DNA of 64,000 bases from Seonamhaeicola sp. (GTDB taxonomy: Bacteria; Bacteroidota; Bacteroidia; Flavobacteriales; Flavobacteriaceae): contig NZ_JANQJQ010000013.1 of the NCBI RefSeq assembly GCF_028281565.1, positions 52,846-116,845 on the forward strand, read 5' to 3'. Each line of letters starts with the position of its first letter. The stretch's first letter is position 1. The notes below the pieces were generated by a model. The model was not told the DNA's origin and did no database searches. It saw nothing but the letters and a program-made list of their open reading frames with translations. Below, piece after piece: positions 36,001 to 43,977 of the stretch. A program made the position numbers and the translations under genes.

Positions 36001-36210
36001 GTTTTGTCCATCAAATTTATAAAGGCCGTTATTACCGGCTATCCATAAAAAGCCATTGCTGTCTTGAATGACATCCCTAACTATCCTGGATGGTAGTCCG
36101 GTATCGTCCGCATACCTTGTAACCTCATATATATGCTGGGCGTATAAACTATGGTGGAAAGAAATAAATCCCAATAGTAAAATATAAAAAAATGCATTTC
36201 CAAAATTCAT
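33025..36210 (-). CDS. Reg_prop/Y_Y_Y sensor histidine kinase (HisKA_3 type)
   Basis: A 1061-residue membrane sensor. A signal peptide (FYILLLGFISFHHSLYAQ) is followed by a periplasmic double beta-propeller of Reg_prop repeats (~30-690), with many copies of the NNxWIGT/GLYK kind such as DSNGFLWIAGNNGLYKF and NNLWIGTFYGVSKL. A Y_Y_Y domain (~735-800, LPPGDYQVILDGSNNQNNWS) precedes one membrane helix (~805-825). Inside are HisKA_3 with the H-box FHDELGSSVTKI (His about 860) and a HATPase ending GRGLKNMKERAKSINA. Unlike classic hybrid PUL sensors, it has no receiver or AraC domain, and signals through the adjacent LuxR regulator. The ligand is unknown. Confidence 0.92.
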   Translation of the reverse strand: MNFGNAFFYILLLGFISFHHSLYAQHIYEVTRYADDTGLPSRIVRDVIQDSNGFLWIAGNNGLYKFDGQNFKPFFSTLKDTTGLRDNKIIAINETSDRTIWVGTPKGLHTVKENKVSYFQLKKSPTDEENYIKNIITDNNQNVWVNTYGGVFYINKFDRTPVAIPNLIDESIPLKKIDGISCSKNNTIYITSGSNIYINSKNDFLSFKKTNVTYSHGLNPREIIISGIKEFQGQFLLIETNLGLLKGTFSAPSGILIDNFYSNSNIVTATHHIYRVMVDHENYIWIATWKNYFKKYKVEGDYLIEQQVIGSQGHMLNMSGNSMSVFQDDKNNIWIPNTNGLYKLTEFKRDIINFPALYLPDCFKYGLSVYAIAEDHGGNLWVTTPGDLYRFKKSDIIEGKCPKEYIHIKNEQLQFSRNLYIDSKNRLWIGAEGSLGVTQLDENFAPGKFKHFTKLDGLPHNWSFDIHEASQNTFWVCNYAGLVKLTLLNGSLDNTEIEVFGSDPNTPNSLVNAYTTDIDVDGNNNLWIGTFYGVSKLVSSPSKETFTNYTSQRNNYESLSNNTIKQVFNDHEGNLWIGTQKGLNLYNPKTDTFLQLGRKEGLPSEYILGLNQDSKGYLWIATTNGVIKAKFSPKKKSLTNITHYTKNNGLADNITYRNALYIDKQDYVFIGCRNGLSVIAPQTKVKAFNKFNMAITSFRTTKKNTKDFGLIDKMTNYENIELKHFENSIHINYSVLDFTTPKNNIYRHKIVPVQEKWVETDHVGQLSYYNLPPGDYQVILDGSNNQNNWSENPIVIELSISPPFYQSTIAYIIYALLILGSIRYFYLLKIRKRIREVEQKAKLENALIAERELMRQENAADFHDELGSSVTKISMFLTLAERSLDNSEDSMKWLGKIRENVKDLSIGFRDMLWIIDPKKDSLNDSLERLKDYGEDIFNNGNTNFGIRGFHKVPPNVSIDPKTKKHLIMIFKEAMNNSSKYSQGKNILLKVSINKTYFNLELTDDGIGFNLEKKSKGRGLKNMKERAKSINAELEVKSSKDGTKIHLKKIPHLGEANIEKEL

Positions 36211-36327
36211 ATGAAGTAAAATTTCTTTTACCTTTTAAAATTAGCTATTTATATTCCAATTTCTATAAGCCTTTTGAGGTATTGTTAAGTAGCGTGCTTA
36301 ATTTCTTTTTTTTATATTTAAAGATTA

Positions 36328-36660
36328 ATGAAAACTATAGTATTCGAAGATTTTACAAAAATTGATTTAAGAGTAGGAACCATTATTGAAGTTAATGACT
36401 TTCCGGAAGCCAGAAATCCTGCTTACCAACTAACCATAGATTTTGGAGATTTAGGAGTAAAAAAGTCTTCAGCTCAAATTACAACGCTATATAAAAAAGA
36501 AGATTTATTACACAGGCAAATAGTGGCAATTATAAACTTTCCCAAAAAACAAATAGCCAGATTTATGAGTGAATGTTTGGTTTTGGGAGCCGTCAATGGT
36601 AAAGATATTATTCTCCTAAACCCTGAAAATAAAGTAAAAAACGGGAGCGTTGTGGCTTAA
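36328..36660 (+). CDS. csaA: CsaA-like tRNA-binding-domain protein
   Basis: A 110-residue OB-fold protein, the size of CsaA and other stand-alone tRNA-binding-domain (EMAP/Trbp111-like) proteins. Diagnostic segments are FTKIDLRVGTIIEV, FPEARNPAYQLTIDFG, LGVKKSSAQITTLYKKEDLL and INFPKKQIARFMSECLVLGA, ending NPENKVKNGSVVA. CsaA was described as a chaperone with export-related activity in Bacillus and forms a dimer. It leads a three-gene + operon with the BASS transporter and the PlsC acyltransferase, genes with no obvious functional link. Confidence 0.88.
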   Translation: MKTIVFEDFTKIDLRVGTIIEVNDFPEARNPAYQLTIDFGDLGVKKSSAQITTLYKKEDLLHRQIVAIINFPKKQIARFMSECLVLGAVNGKDIILLNPENKVKNGSVVA

Positions 36661-36663
36661 TGT

Positions 36664-37560
36664 ATGCAGGAACTCGATTCGGTAAAAATAAATTTTGACA
36701 ATAGTGGGCTGTGGGTGCTAAATATTGCCTTAGCCGTAGTCATGTTTGGAGTAGCATTAGGCATTACTCTAAACGATTTTAAAAACCTGTTAAAACAACC
36801 CAAACTGGTTTTAGTCGGTGTTTTGTCTCAATTCATTTTTTTACCCTTAGTCACTTTTTTAGTGGTCATACTTATAAAACCGCAACCTAGTATTGCTTTG
36901 GGCATGATCATGGTGGCCGCTTGTCCCGGAGGCAATATTTCCAATTTTATGACGCATTTGGCGAAAGGAAACACGGCCTTATCAATTAGTTTAACAGCCT
37001 TTGCAACTTTTTTTGCTATTTTCATGACACCGTTTAATTTCCAGTTTTATGGAAGTTTATACCAACCTACAGCTCAACTATTAAAAGAAGTTGAATTGAA
37101 TCCGTTTGAGCTAATAAAGTTGGTAACTCTAATTCTGGGTATTCCATTGTTTTTTGGTATGCTTGTAAGGCGTTACAATGAAAAATTAGCTTTAAAGCTT
37201 GCTAAAATTTTAAGGCCACTGTCCATTTTTATTTTTGGAGCCATAATTGTGATAGCGTTCTCTAACAATATAGATGTTTTTAATGCCTATATTCATCATG
37301 TATTACTGTTGGGGATCTCTCACAATATAGTGGCCATTTTTTTAGGGTTAGTTGTGGCTAAAGTATCGAGATTGTCATTTAAAAACCAAAAAACTATTGC
37401 TATAGAAACGGGGATTCAAAACTCCGGATTAGGTTTGTTACTTATTTTTACGTTTTTTAATGGTTTGGGAGGTATGGCCATTTTAGCTGCTTTCTGGGGT
37501 ATTTGGCATATTATTTCAGGATTGCTTTTGGCGTTTTACTGGTCTAACAAACAAGATTGA
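36664..37560 (+). CDS. bile acid:sodium symporter (BASS) family transporter
   Basis: Inner-membrane secondary transporter of 298 residues with about nine helices. The family core is visible: MFGVALGITLNDFKNLLKQP (first helix pair), GMIMVAACPGGNISNFMTHLAKGN (crossed, sodium-binding segment) and IAIETGIQNSGLGLLLIFTF (second conserved segment). Bacterial BASS proteins carry organic anions such as bile acids, pantoate, pyruvate or methylthio-oxo-acids with sodium, so the substrate here is unresolved. The start ATG lies 4 nt after the csaA stop. Confidence 0.87.
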   Translation: MQELDSVKINFDNSGLWVLNIALAVVMFGVALGITLNDFKNLLKQPKLVLVGVLSQFIFLPLVTFLVVILIKPQPSIALGMIMVAACPGGNISNFMTHLAKGNTALSISLTAFATFFAIFMTPFNFQFYGSLYQPTAQLLKEVELNPFELIKLVTLILGIPLFFGMLVRRYNEKLALKLAKILRPLSIFIFGAIIVIAFSNNIDVFNAYIHHVLLLGISHNIVAIFLGLVVAKVSRLSFKNQKTIAIETGIQNSGLGLLLIFTFFNGLGGMAILAAFWGIWHIISGLLLAFYWSNKQD

Positions 37561-37570
37561 CTTATCGAAT

Positions 37571-38602
37571 TTGAAAAAACTTTGGTTACATAGCGTACGT
37601 ACCTATTTAAGGCTGGGAATGTTTTTTTACTTTAAAAAAGTAGTCATTCACCATATTGAAAATGTTCCTAAAGATAAACCGGTGTTGTTTTTGGGAAACC
37701 ACCAAAACGCCCTTTTAGATGCCCTTTTAATTGCTGTTTACGGACCCAGATTTTCTTTTTTTCTTACCAGGGCAGCGGTGTTTAAAAAGAAGTTTGTAAG
37801 TAAGTTATTGAAGAGTTTGCAAATGCTTCCGGTGTATAGAATTAGAGATGGATGGAATAATTTAACAAACAACAATGCCATTTTTGAAACCTGCTCGGAA
37901 TTATTGAAAGACGGAGAGGCTATTGTCATTTTTCCGGAAGGGAACCACAATTTGGCAAGACGTGTAAGGCCGCTTAGTAAAGGCTTTACAAGAATAGTCT
38001 TTGATACTTTAAACAAATATCCTGATATGGATTTGCAATTGGTTCCCGTTGGGTTAAATTATAAGAATGCCCTTGGTTTTCCAGATAGTACTGCTATGTT
38101 TTTTGGAAAACCCATAGCAGCGAAGCGCTTTGTTTCCGAACGTAAAACCGAAGGAGTTATTAAGCTGAAAGAAAGCATTCAATCGGAGTTAATGAAATTG
38201 ACAACTCATATTCCACAGGAGCACTATCAGAATGATTTAAAACGATTATTGGCATTACAAGTTGATTTTTTAAAGCCTCAGGATGTTAATACATGTATTA
38301 AAAGCGGATTTACTAATTGTGAGCAAAAAGCGAAGTCCAATATAAATGGTTTAAGAACGCTTTTTAAAGGATTACTTATTTTCAATTTGATCTTACCTTA
38401 TACCATATGGAAACTAATCATTGAACCAAAAATAACGGAATTGGAGTTTAAATCGACATTTCGATTTACTGTGGCCTTAACCCTGGTGCCTTTTTGGGTT
38501 TTATTGCTAACCTTTGTCCTGTTAGCCTATTTTGGCTGGTTTATAGCTTTGGGATACTTTAGTCTAACTTTAGTTTTGGCACTTTTAGCAATTAAATTAT
38601 AA
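37571..38602 (+). CDS. 1-acyl-sn-glycerol-3-phosphate acyltransferase (PlsC-like)
   Basis: Membrane-associated phospholipid acyltransferase of 343 residues. The start is TTG 37571 (MKKLWLHSVRTYLRLG), 10 nt after the upstream stop; an ATG start at residue 17 would cut the amphipathic N-terminus. The acyltransferase blocks are LFLGNHQNALLDALL (HX4D catalytic motif), VYRIRDGWNNLTNNNAIFE, and VIFPEGNHNLARRVRP (FPEG motif). The C-terminal ~100 residues are a helical domain with two hydrophobic helices. Glycerophosphate versus other lipid acceptors cannot be separated by sequence alone. Confidence 0.87.
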   Translation: MKKLWLHSVRTYLRLGMFFYFKKVVIHHIENVPKDKPVLFLGNHQNALLDALLIAVYGPRFSFFLTRAAVFKKKFVSKLLKSLQMLPVYRIRDGWNNLTNNNAIFETCSELLKDGEAIVIFPEGNHNLARRVRPLSKGFTRIVFDTLNKYPDMDLQLVPVGLNYKNALGFPDSTAMFFGKPIAAKRFVSERKTEGVIKLKESIQSELMKLTTHIPQEHYQNDLKRLLALQVDFLKPQDVNTCIKSGFTNCEQKAKSNINGLRTLFKGLLIFNLILPYTIWKLIIEPKITELEFKSTFRFTVALTLVPFWVLLLTFVLLAYFGWFIALGYFSLTLVLALLAIKL

Positions 38603-38603
38603 T

Positions 38604-38634
38604 AAAAAAGCCGCTATAGAATAGCGGCTTTTGA
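38604..38634. terminator. bidirectional intrinsic terminator
   Basis: Stem AAAGCCGCTAT / ATAGCGGCTTT with a 3-nt AGA loop, with an A-tract on the left and TTTTG on the right. It lies between the convergent plsC-like (+) and DUF3276 (-) genes and could serve both. Confidence 0.85.
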
Positions 38635-38651
38635 TAATTTCCTTATGAACA

Positions 38652-39053
38652 CTATATATCGTCAAAGTCAACATCAGTAAAACTCTCGGTAGTTTTTAAA
38701 GTGTCTTCTGTTTCAGATTTGGCACTGGTATACTCTTCACTATTATTATGTTCCTTCTTGAAATCTTTTTGGTGACGTTCACTAATGACTTCATCTCCTC
38801 TCTGATCAATAATATAGTCAGTCATTTCCGCTAAAATATCTTTAAACTCAGCAAAGTCTTCTTTATAGATATATATTTTATGTTTTTTATAGTGGAATGA
38901 TCCATCATCATTTGTAAACTTTTTACTTTCGGTAATCGTTAAGTAATAATCATCTGCTTTGGTAGCTCTTACGTCAAAAAAATAGGTGCGTCTTCCGGCC
39001 CTCAGTACCTTAGAAAATATCTCTTCTCTCTCCATCATATCATTGTTATTCAT
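38652..39053 (-). CDS. DUF3276 PUR-alpha-like nucleic-acid-binding protein
   Basis: A 133-residue protein typical of Bacteroidota. The PUR repeat region is at residues ~8-80: EREEIFSKVLRAGRRTYFFDVRATKADDYYLTITESKK, KHKIYIYKEDFAEFKDILAEMTDYI. PUR-alpha-like proteins bind single-stranded GGN-rich DNA or RNA, and the bacterial role is not settled. The last ~45 residues are acidic and low in structure (ESFTDVDFDDI). The tracked start MNNNDMM is used, though MEREEIF six codons in is also possible. It is a single-gene transcript ending at the bidirectional terminator. Confidence 0.87.
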   Translation of the reverse strand: MNNNDMMEREEIFSKVLRAGRRTYFFDVRATKADDYYLTITESKKFTNDDGSFHYKKHKIYIYKEDFAEFKDILAEMTDYIIDQRGDEVISERHQKDFKKEHNNSEEYTSAKSETEDTLKTTESFTDVDFDDI

Positions 39054-39206
39054 AGTTAAATAAATATTTATTTGAATTATCGTTTGTGTATCAAAAATCT
39101 AAAAAAAACAGTTACTAACCAACAAATTATGAAGTTTCTTTTTTAAATGTTCTTTTTTGTTGCATATATTTAAAAATTTTGAACAGATAAATAATTGATA
39201 CAGAGT

Positions 39207-40964
39207 TTATTTTGAAGTGGTTTCACTGATTTGTTTCAGGTACAAATGTTTGTAGTAACCATCTGTGTTTATAAGTGTTTCGTGTGTTCCCTCCTGTACT
39301 ATTTTGCCTCCATCCAATACAATAATTTTATCGGCATTTTTAGCCGATGATACTCTGTGGCTCACAATGATCGAGGTTTTGCCTTTTGAGATTTTTTCAA
39401 GGTTTTTTAAGATTTTCTCTTCAGTTTCAGTATCTACAGCCGAAAGACAATCATCAAATAATAATATTTTTGGCGATTTTATAATAGCCCTGGCAATAGA
39501 AACACGTTGCTTTTGTCCGCCCGAAAGGGTGATGCCACGCTCACCTAAAACAGTTTCATAGCCATTATTGAATTTTACAATATTCTTATGTACCTGAGCG
39601 TTTTTGGCTGCTTGAATGACTTCGTCATCGGTAGCGTCTTCTTTACCAAATTTGATATTGTTCTTTATAGTGTCTGAGAATAGAAAAGCATCCTGAGGCA
39701 CGTAACCAATACTGTCTCTTAAATTGTATAAATTATGATCTTTAATTTTGGTATCATTAACCAAAATAGTGCCCTCATCTATATCGTAAAGCCTTCCTAT
39801 CAGATCTAAAACAGTTGATTTTCCTGAGCCTGTTTTCCCTAAAATAGCAAGTGTTTCACCTTCTTTTATATAAAAACTTATGCCTTTTAAAGCTTGGATA
39901 TTGGTGTCATCATAAGTGAACGATACATTATTAAAGGCAATATCACCGCTAATTTCTGTTGAAATGTCAACGGTATTTTTAATTTCAGGTTCAATCTTTA
40001 AAAACTCATTGATACGCTTTTGCGACGCTTCTGCCTGTTGCACAATAGACGTTACCCAGCCAACTGTGGCAACCGGCCAGGTGAGCATATTGACGTAAAT
40101 GATAAATTCCGCAATGGTGCCCAAACTTTCAATTTCGCCATTTATATATTGCATACCACCAATGTAGATGACCAATAAGTTACTGGTGCCTATCAGTAAA
40201 ATCATCATGGGAAAAAACCAGGCCTGTACTTTGGCAAGATTAACTTGTTTATCTTTACTTTCATTGGCAAGTGATGTAAAGCTTGATGCTGTTTGAGGTT
40301 CAATACCATAAGCCTTTATAACTGAAATGCCACTGAATGATTCCTGTGTAAACGTTGATAGTTTAGACAAATATTCCTGTACTATGGTACTTCTTTTATG
40401 AATTTCCTTGCTCAGTTTATATATAATGACTGAGAGTATGGGAAGCGGCAAAATAGTATAAAGGGTCAGGGTAGGAGCGGCTTTAAACATATAAATTAGT
40501 GCCACAACAAACAGTGCTACAGTATTGATACTGTACATAATGGCCGGACCTGCATACATGCGTACTCTGCCTACGTCTTCAGTAATGCGGTTCATTAAAT
40601 CACCGGTTCTGTTTTTCTTATAGAAGTTTAAAGACAATCGCTGGTATTGCTCATAAATCTCATTTTTTAAGTCAAACTCAATATAACGTGATACATTAAT
40701 AATGGTTTGTCTCATAAAAAAAGTAAGTACCGCAGCAATCAAAGCGGCTCCAATGATCCAGAGAATGGCAATGGCTAATTCAGATTTAAAAACATCTTTT
40801 GTAATAGCGTCATTGGCAAATCGTTCAATGGCAACAAAGATCTTTTTTACATATCTGGGGGTATAAAGCAAAAATATTCTGGCAGCAACGGTAATGATGC
40901 TACCTAATATAAGGTGTGTTTTATACTTTAAAAAATATTTATTTAAATGCTGTAGTTCTTTCAT
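39207..40964 (-). CDS. ABC exporter half-transporter (MsbA/MdlB-like) with Asp in Walker B
   Basis: A 585-residue fusion of a six-helix type IV exporter domain (~15-320) and an ATPase. The nucleotide-binding domain has Walker A LGKTGSGKSTVLDL, Q-loop YVPQDAFLFSDT, signature TLSGGQKQRVSIARA and Walker B ILLFDDCLSAVDTE, then the H-loop IVSHRVSSA. The residue after the Walker B aspartate, normally the catalytic Glu (LLDEATS), is Asp (FDDCLS). This is typical of the degenerate site in heterodimeric exporters. That implies a partner subunit with the canonical Glu, which is not in this window. Substrate (lipid or drug) unknown. Confidence 0.9.
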   Translation of the reverse strand: MKELQHLNKYFLKYKTHLILGSIITVAARIFLLYTPRYVKKIFVAIERFANDAITKDVFKSELAIAILWIIGAALIAAVLTFFMRQTIINVSRYIEFDLKNEIYEQYQRLSLNFYKKNRTGDLMNRITEDVGRVRMYAGPAIMYSINTVALFVVALIYMFKAAPTLTLYTILPLPILSVIIYKLSKEIHKRSTIVQEYLSKLSTFTQESFSGISVIKAYGIEPQTASSFTSLANESKDKQVNLAKVQAWFFPMMILLIGTSNLLVIYIGGMQYINGEIESLGTIAEFIIYVNMLTWPVATVGWVTSIVQQAEASQKRINEFLKIEPEIKNTVDISTEISGDIAFNNVSFTYDDTNIQALKGISFYIKEGETLAILGKTGSGKSTVLDLIGRLYDIDEGTILVNDTKIKDHNLYNLRDSIGYVPQDAFLFSDTIKNNIKFGKEDATDDEVIQAAKNAQVHKNIVKFNNGYETVLGERGITLSGGQKQRVSIARAIIKSPKILLFDDCLSAVDTETEEKILKNLEKISKGKTSIIVSHRVSSAKNADKIIVLDGGKIVQEGTHETLINTDGYYKHLYLKQISETTSK

Positions 40965-41109
40965 TTAAAACCAAATCAACAAGAAAACAAATATAACGTA
41001 TATAAAACTATAATTAGCTTTAAAGCGGCTTAGTAATTGTTAAAAATATTCTAAAGTTATGTTGACAATAATATAAGATTGAAAATAGAGTTCCTTTTTA
41101 AAATAATAT

Positions 41110-41117
41110 TATTTTTG
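41110..41117 (+). promoter_or_regulatory. -7 promoter element upstream of nusB
   Basis: TATTTTTG followed by CAG fits TAnnTTTG and lies 56 bp before the nusB ATG. No convincing -33 TTTG is present at 19 nt. Confidence 0.4.
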
Positions 41118-41172
41118 CAGCGTAAAAAGCAGTAAATGTTTTACTCTATTTTAATTTAAGTTCTTTGTAATT

Positions 41173-42117
41173 ATGCTAAACAGGAGACATATTCGTGTAA
41201 AAGTAATGCAGACTTTATATAGCTATAAAGGAAGTGAAAGTGATGATTTTAGTAAAGATCAAAAGTTTTTATTGTTTAGTATAAGTAATATGTACAATCT
41301 TTATCTTTTATTAATCTCATTACTTCTGGAGGTTAGAAAAAGAGCTGAAAAAGATTTGCTAAAGAAGCAGCAAAAACATCTTGCCACTGCTGAGGACAGA
41401 GACCCTAACAGAAAGTTTATAAACAATCAATTGCTTCAACTTTTAAGTAACAATTTAGAGTTGAAGCACCAGTTGGAATCTCATAAAATAAACAATTGGG
41501 AACTTGATAACGAATACGTTGATGTCATCTTTAAAGCGGTAAGGTCCAGTGAATTATATAAGGACTATATGCAAACGAGGGTTTCTGATTTTAAAGAGGA
41601 TAAGCAATTTGTTATAGATATGTTCAAAGAGATTATTGCACCAAACGACAAGCTTTACGAATATATTGAAGACAAAAACCTGACCTGGCTAGATGACCTT
41701 CCAACCGTTAATACTACCATTTTAAAGCTTTTAAGAAAAGCTAAAGCAAATTCGGACCCATCTCATTTTGTGCCTAAACTCTATAAAGAAGATGAAGACA
41801 AACAATTTGCGATAGACCTGTTTAAGAAAACCTTATTGAACAGATCTGCCCTGAACAAGGAAATTGATAAAAAAACCAAAAATTGGGATGCCGACAGGAT
41901 TGCAGATGTTGACTATACTTTGCTTCAAATGGCCATTTGTGAGTTGCAAAAGTTTTCGTCTATACCCGTGAAAGTGACCATTAATGAATACTTGGAAATT
42001 GCCAAAGAATATTCAACGCCAAAAAGCAGCATTTTTATTAATGGTATTTTAGATAAACTGGTAAAAGAATACAATGATTCCGGAGCCTTGAATAAAATAG
42101 GCAGAGGTTTGTTATAA
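41173..42117 (+). CDS. nusB: transcription antitermination factor NusB (long Bacteroidota form)
   Basis: NusB binds boxA RNA with NusE (S10) and supports antitermination on rRNA operons. This 314-residue protein is about twice the E. coli length. The N-terminus MLNRRHIRVKVMQTLYSYKG is the canonical first NusB helix. An inserted helical region with KKQQKHLATAEDRDPNRKF fills ~55-190, and the usual C-terminal NusB core is at ~200-305 (FAIDLFKKTLLNRSALNKEI, DRIADVDYTLLQMAICELQKF, KVTINEYLEIAKEYSTPKSSIFINGILDKLV). The extension is common in Bacteroidota. It is followed by DUF1573 and yajC. Confidence 0.92.
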   Translation: MLNRRHIRVKVMQTLYSYKGSESDDFSKDQKFLLFSISNMYNLYLLLISLLLEVRKRAEKDLLKKQQKHLATAEDRDPNRKFINNQLLQLLSNNLELKHQLESHKINNWELDNEYVDVIFKAVRSSELYKDYMQTRVSDFKEDKQFVIDMFKEIIAPNDKLYEYIEDKNLTWLDDLPTVNTTILKLLRKAKANSDPSHFVPKLYKEDEDKQFAIDLFKKTLLNRSALNKEIDKKTKNWDADRIADVDYTLLQMAICELQKFSSIPVKVTINEYLEIAKEYSTPKSSIFINGILDKLVKEYNDSGALNKIGRGLL

Positions 42118-42202
42118 TTTCTTGTTAAGTTGTTTTTGAAAAGTTTTTAATCGGTTAAATAATTATTACTTTTACTGCGATTAATAGATAAATAGATTTA
42201 AA

Positions 42203-42682
42203 ATGAAGAAAATATTTTTAGGTTTAAGTGCTTTATGCCTGATTGTCTTTACTTCTTGTAAAGAAAATGCAGCTAAAAAGATTGATGAAAAAAATATAGC
42301 AGCTGCCGCTGAAAGAGATGCTAAAGCATCTAAGTTTCCTGTAATTGAGTTTGATAAAACCGAGCACGATTTTGGTGAGATAGAAAAAGGAACCAAAGTA
42401 TCTACGGTATTTAAATATAAAAATGTTGGAGATGCCCCCTTAGTGATAACTGAAATTAAAAGCTCTTGCGGTTGTACAGTTCCCCAGGATTGGAGCAGGG
42501 AGCCATTGGCTTCTGGTGGTTCCGGAGAGTTTACAGTAACGTTTAATGGCAGTGGTACTAACAAAGTTTCAAAAACCATTACAGTTACCGCTAATACTGA
42601 AAAAGGAAAAGAAACTGTTAAAATAACGGCATTTGTAAAAGATCCAAATGCTATTAAACCAGCTGTTAACCCGGCACAATAA
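42203..42682 (+). CDS. DUF1573 lipoprotein
   Basis: A 159-residue predicted lipoprotein: signal MKKIFLGLSALCLIVFTSCK with lipobox FTSC. After an Ala/Lys-rich spacer, an immunoglobulin-like DUF1573 domain runs ~50-140: EFDKTEHDFGEIEKGTKV, FKYKNVGDAPLVITEIKSSCGCT, SGGSGEFTVTFNGSG. The CGC pair in SSCGCT is strongly conserved in the family but its role is unknown. It sits between nusB and yajC, an arrangement frequent in Flavobacteriia, 8 bp before yajC. It is probably periplasmic and membrane-anchored. Confidence 0.9.
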   Translation: MKKIFLGLSALCLIVFTSCKENAAKKIDEKNIAAAAERDAKASKFPVIEFDKTEHDFGEIEKGTKVSTVFKYKNVGDAPLVITEIKSSCGCTVPQDWSREPLASGGSGEFTVTFNGSGTNKVSKTITVTANTEKGKETVKITAFVKDPNAIKPAVNPAQ

Positions 42683-42690
42683 ATTATATA

Positions 42691-42981
42691 ATGGGAGAAG
42701 GAGGAATCGGGGCATTTATGCCATTTATTTTAATGTTTGTGGTAGTGTATTTCTTTATGATTGCACCACAGATGAAACGCGCTAAAAAGGAAAAGAAATT
42801 CGCTGCAGAACTTAAAAAGGGAGACAGGGTCATTACCAAGAGCGGTTTGCACGGAAAAATTTTAGAACTCAATGACAAAGACGGTACCTGTATTATGGAG
42901 ACTATGTCAGGCAAGTTAAAATTAGAGCGTTCTGCTATTTCCATGGAAATGAGCAATAAGTTAAATGCACCTGCAAAATAA
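42691..42981 (+). CDS. yajC: preprotein translocase subunit YajC
   Basis: Small 96-residue accessory subunit of the SecDF-YajC complex. One N-terminal helix (FMPFILMFVVVYFFMIAPQMKR) is followed by a cytoplasmic domain with the family core KKGDRVITKSGLHGKILELNDKDGTCIMET. It begins 8 bp after the DUF1573 stop and is the last gene before a strong terminator, so nusB-DUF1573-yajC is one transcript. Confidence 0.94.
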   Translation: MGEGGIGAFMPFILMFVVVYFFMIAPQMKRAKKEKKFAAELKKGDRVITKSGLHGKILELNDKDGTCIMETMSGKLKLERSAISMEMSNKLNAPAK

Positions 42982-43001
42982 AGGCAAAACCTATATTTTA
43001 T

Positions 43002-43034
43002 AAAAAAAGGCTTCCAAACGGAAGCCTTTTTTAC
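43002..43034. terminator. intrinsic terminator after yajC (also usable by cysK)
   Basis: 13-bp stem AAAAAAGGCTTCC / GGAAGCCTTTTTT with an AAAC loop. The A- and T-tracts on opposite sides make it work in both directions, between convergent yajC and cysK. Confidence 0.92.
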
Positions 43035-43039
43035 GGTTT

Positions 43040-43951
43040 TTAATCTAATAAATCTTCAACGGAAAGATACCGCTCGCCAGTGTCATAGTTCATTGTTAAA
43101 ATGGTTCCGTTAACATTACCCACAGACAGGTGTTTTCTAACCGAGGCCAGAGAGGCTCCGGTAGAAATTCCAACCAAAATCCCTTCTGTTTTGGCTATGT
43201 TCTTAACTTCTTCAAAAGCCTCTTCTTTGGTGATCTTATATACGCCATCAATGATATCAATGTTGAACACCTCCGGAACAAACCCCGGGCCGATACCCTG
43301 TAAAGGATGTGGGCCCGGTTCTTCACCGGATATTACGGCAGAATCAGACGGTTCTACAGCATATACTTTTAAATGGAGAAATTTCTCTTTCAGGACTTCA
43401 GCCATTCCGGTAATATGTCCTCCGGTACCGACACCAGTAATTAAATAATCTATACCTTCAGGAAAGTCATTTGTAATTTCCAGGGCCGTAGTCTTTCTGT
43501 GTATTTCCGGATTTGCCTGATTTGTAAATTGAGAGGGCATCCAGGCCTTATCATTGTTTGCAACTAATTCATCAGCCTTGGCTAAAGTGCCTCCCAGGCC
43601 TTCTTCTTTTGGGGTAAGAACAAGATTTGCACCATAGGCAGCCATTAGGGAACGGCGCTCAACAGACATAGATTCCGGCATTACCAAAGTAAGCTTATAA
43701 CCTTTTACAGCAGCTACCATGGCCAGGCCAATACCCGTATTTCCCGAAGTGGGCTCTATAATTTCGGTATCTTTTGTAAGGATGTTTCTTTTTTCGGCAT
43801 CTTCAATCATAGCCATGGCTATTCTATCTTTAATGCTACCGCCTGGGTTTGCTTTTTCAAGTTTCATCCAAACATTTGCATTCGGAAATAACTTATTTAA
43901 CTTTACAACAGGGGTGTTACCTATACTTTCCAGGATATTATTGAATTTCAT
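43040..43951 (-). CDS. cysK: cysteine synthase (O-acetylserine sulfhydrylase)
   Basis: PLP enzyme making cysteine from O-acetylserine and sulfide; 303 residues. The PLP lysine is in [12 protein letters not shown] (~K41), the phosphate-binding loop is [15 protein letters not shown], the gate is [17 protein letters not shown], and the PLP pyridine contact is in [26 protein letters not shown] and [13 protein letters not shown] favour the A-type (CysK) over CysM. It is transcribed alone and ends at the terminator shared with yajC. Confidence 0.9.
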   Translation of the reverse strand: MKFNNILESIGNTPVVKLNKLFPNANVWMKLEKANPGGSIKDRIAMAMIEDAEKRNILTKDTEIIEPTSGNTGIGLAMVAAVKGYKLTLVMPESMSVERRSLMAAYGANLVLTPKEEGLGGTLAKADELVANNDKAWMPSQFTNQANPEIHRKTTALEITNDFPEGIDYLITGVGTGGHITGMAEVLKEKFLHLKVYAVEPSDSAVISGEEPGPHPLQGIGPGFVPEVFNIDIIDGVYKITKEEAFEEVKNIAKTEGILVGISTGASLASVRKHLSVGNVNGTILTMNYDTGERYLSVEDLLD

Positions 43952-43977
43952 AAATTATGGTTGGTTATTGGTTAGTT

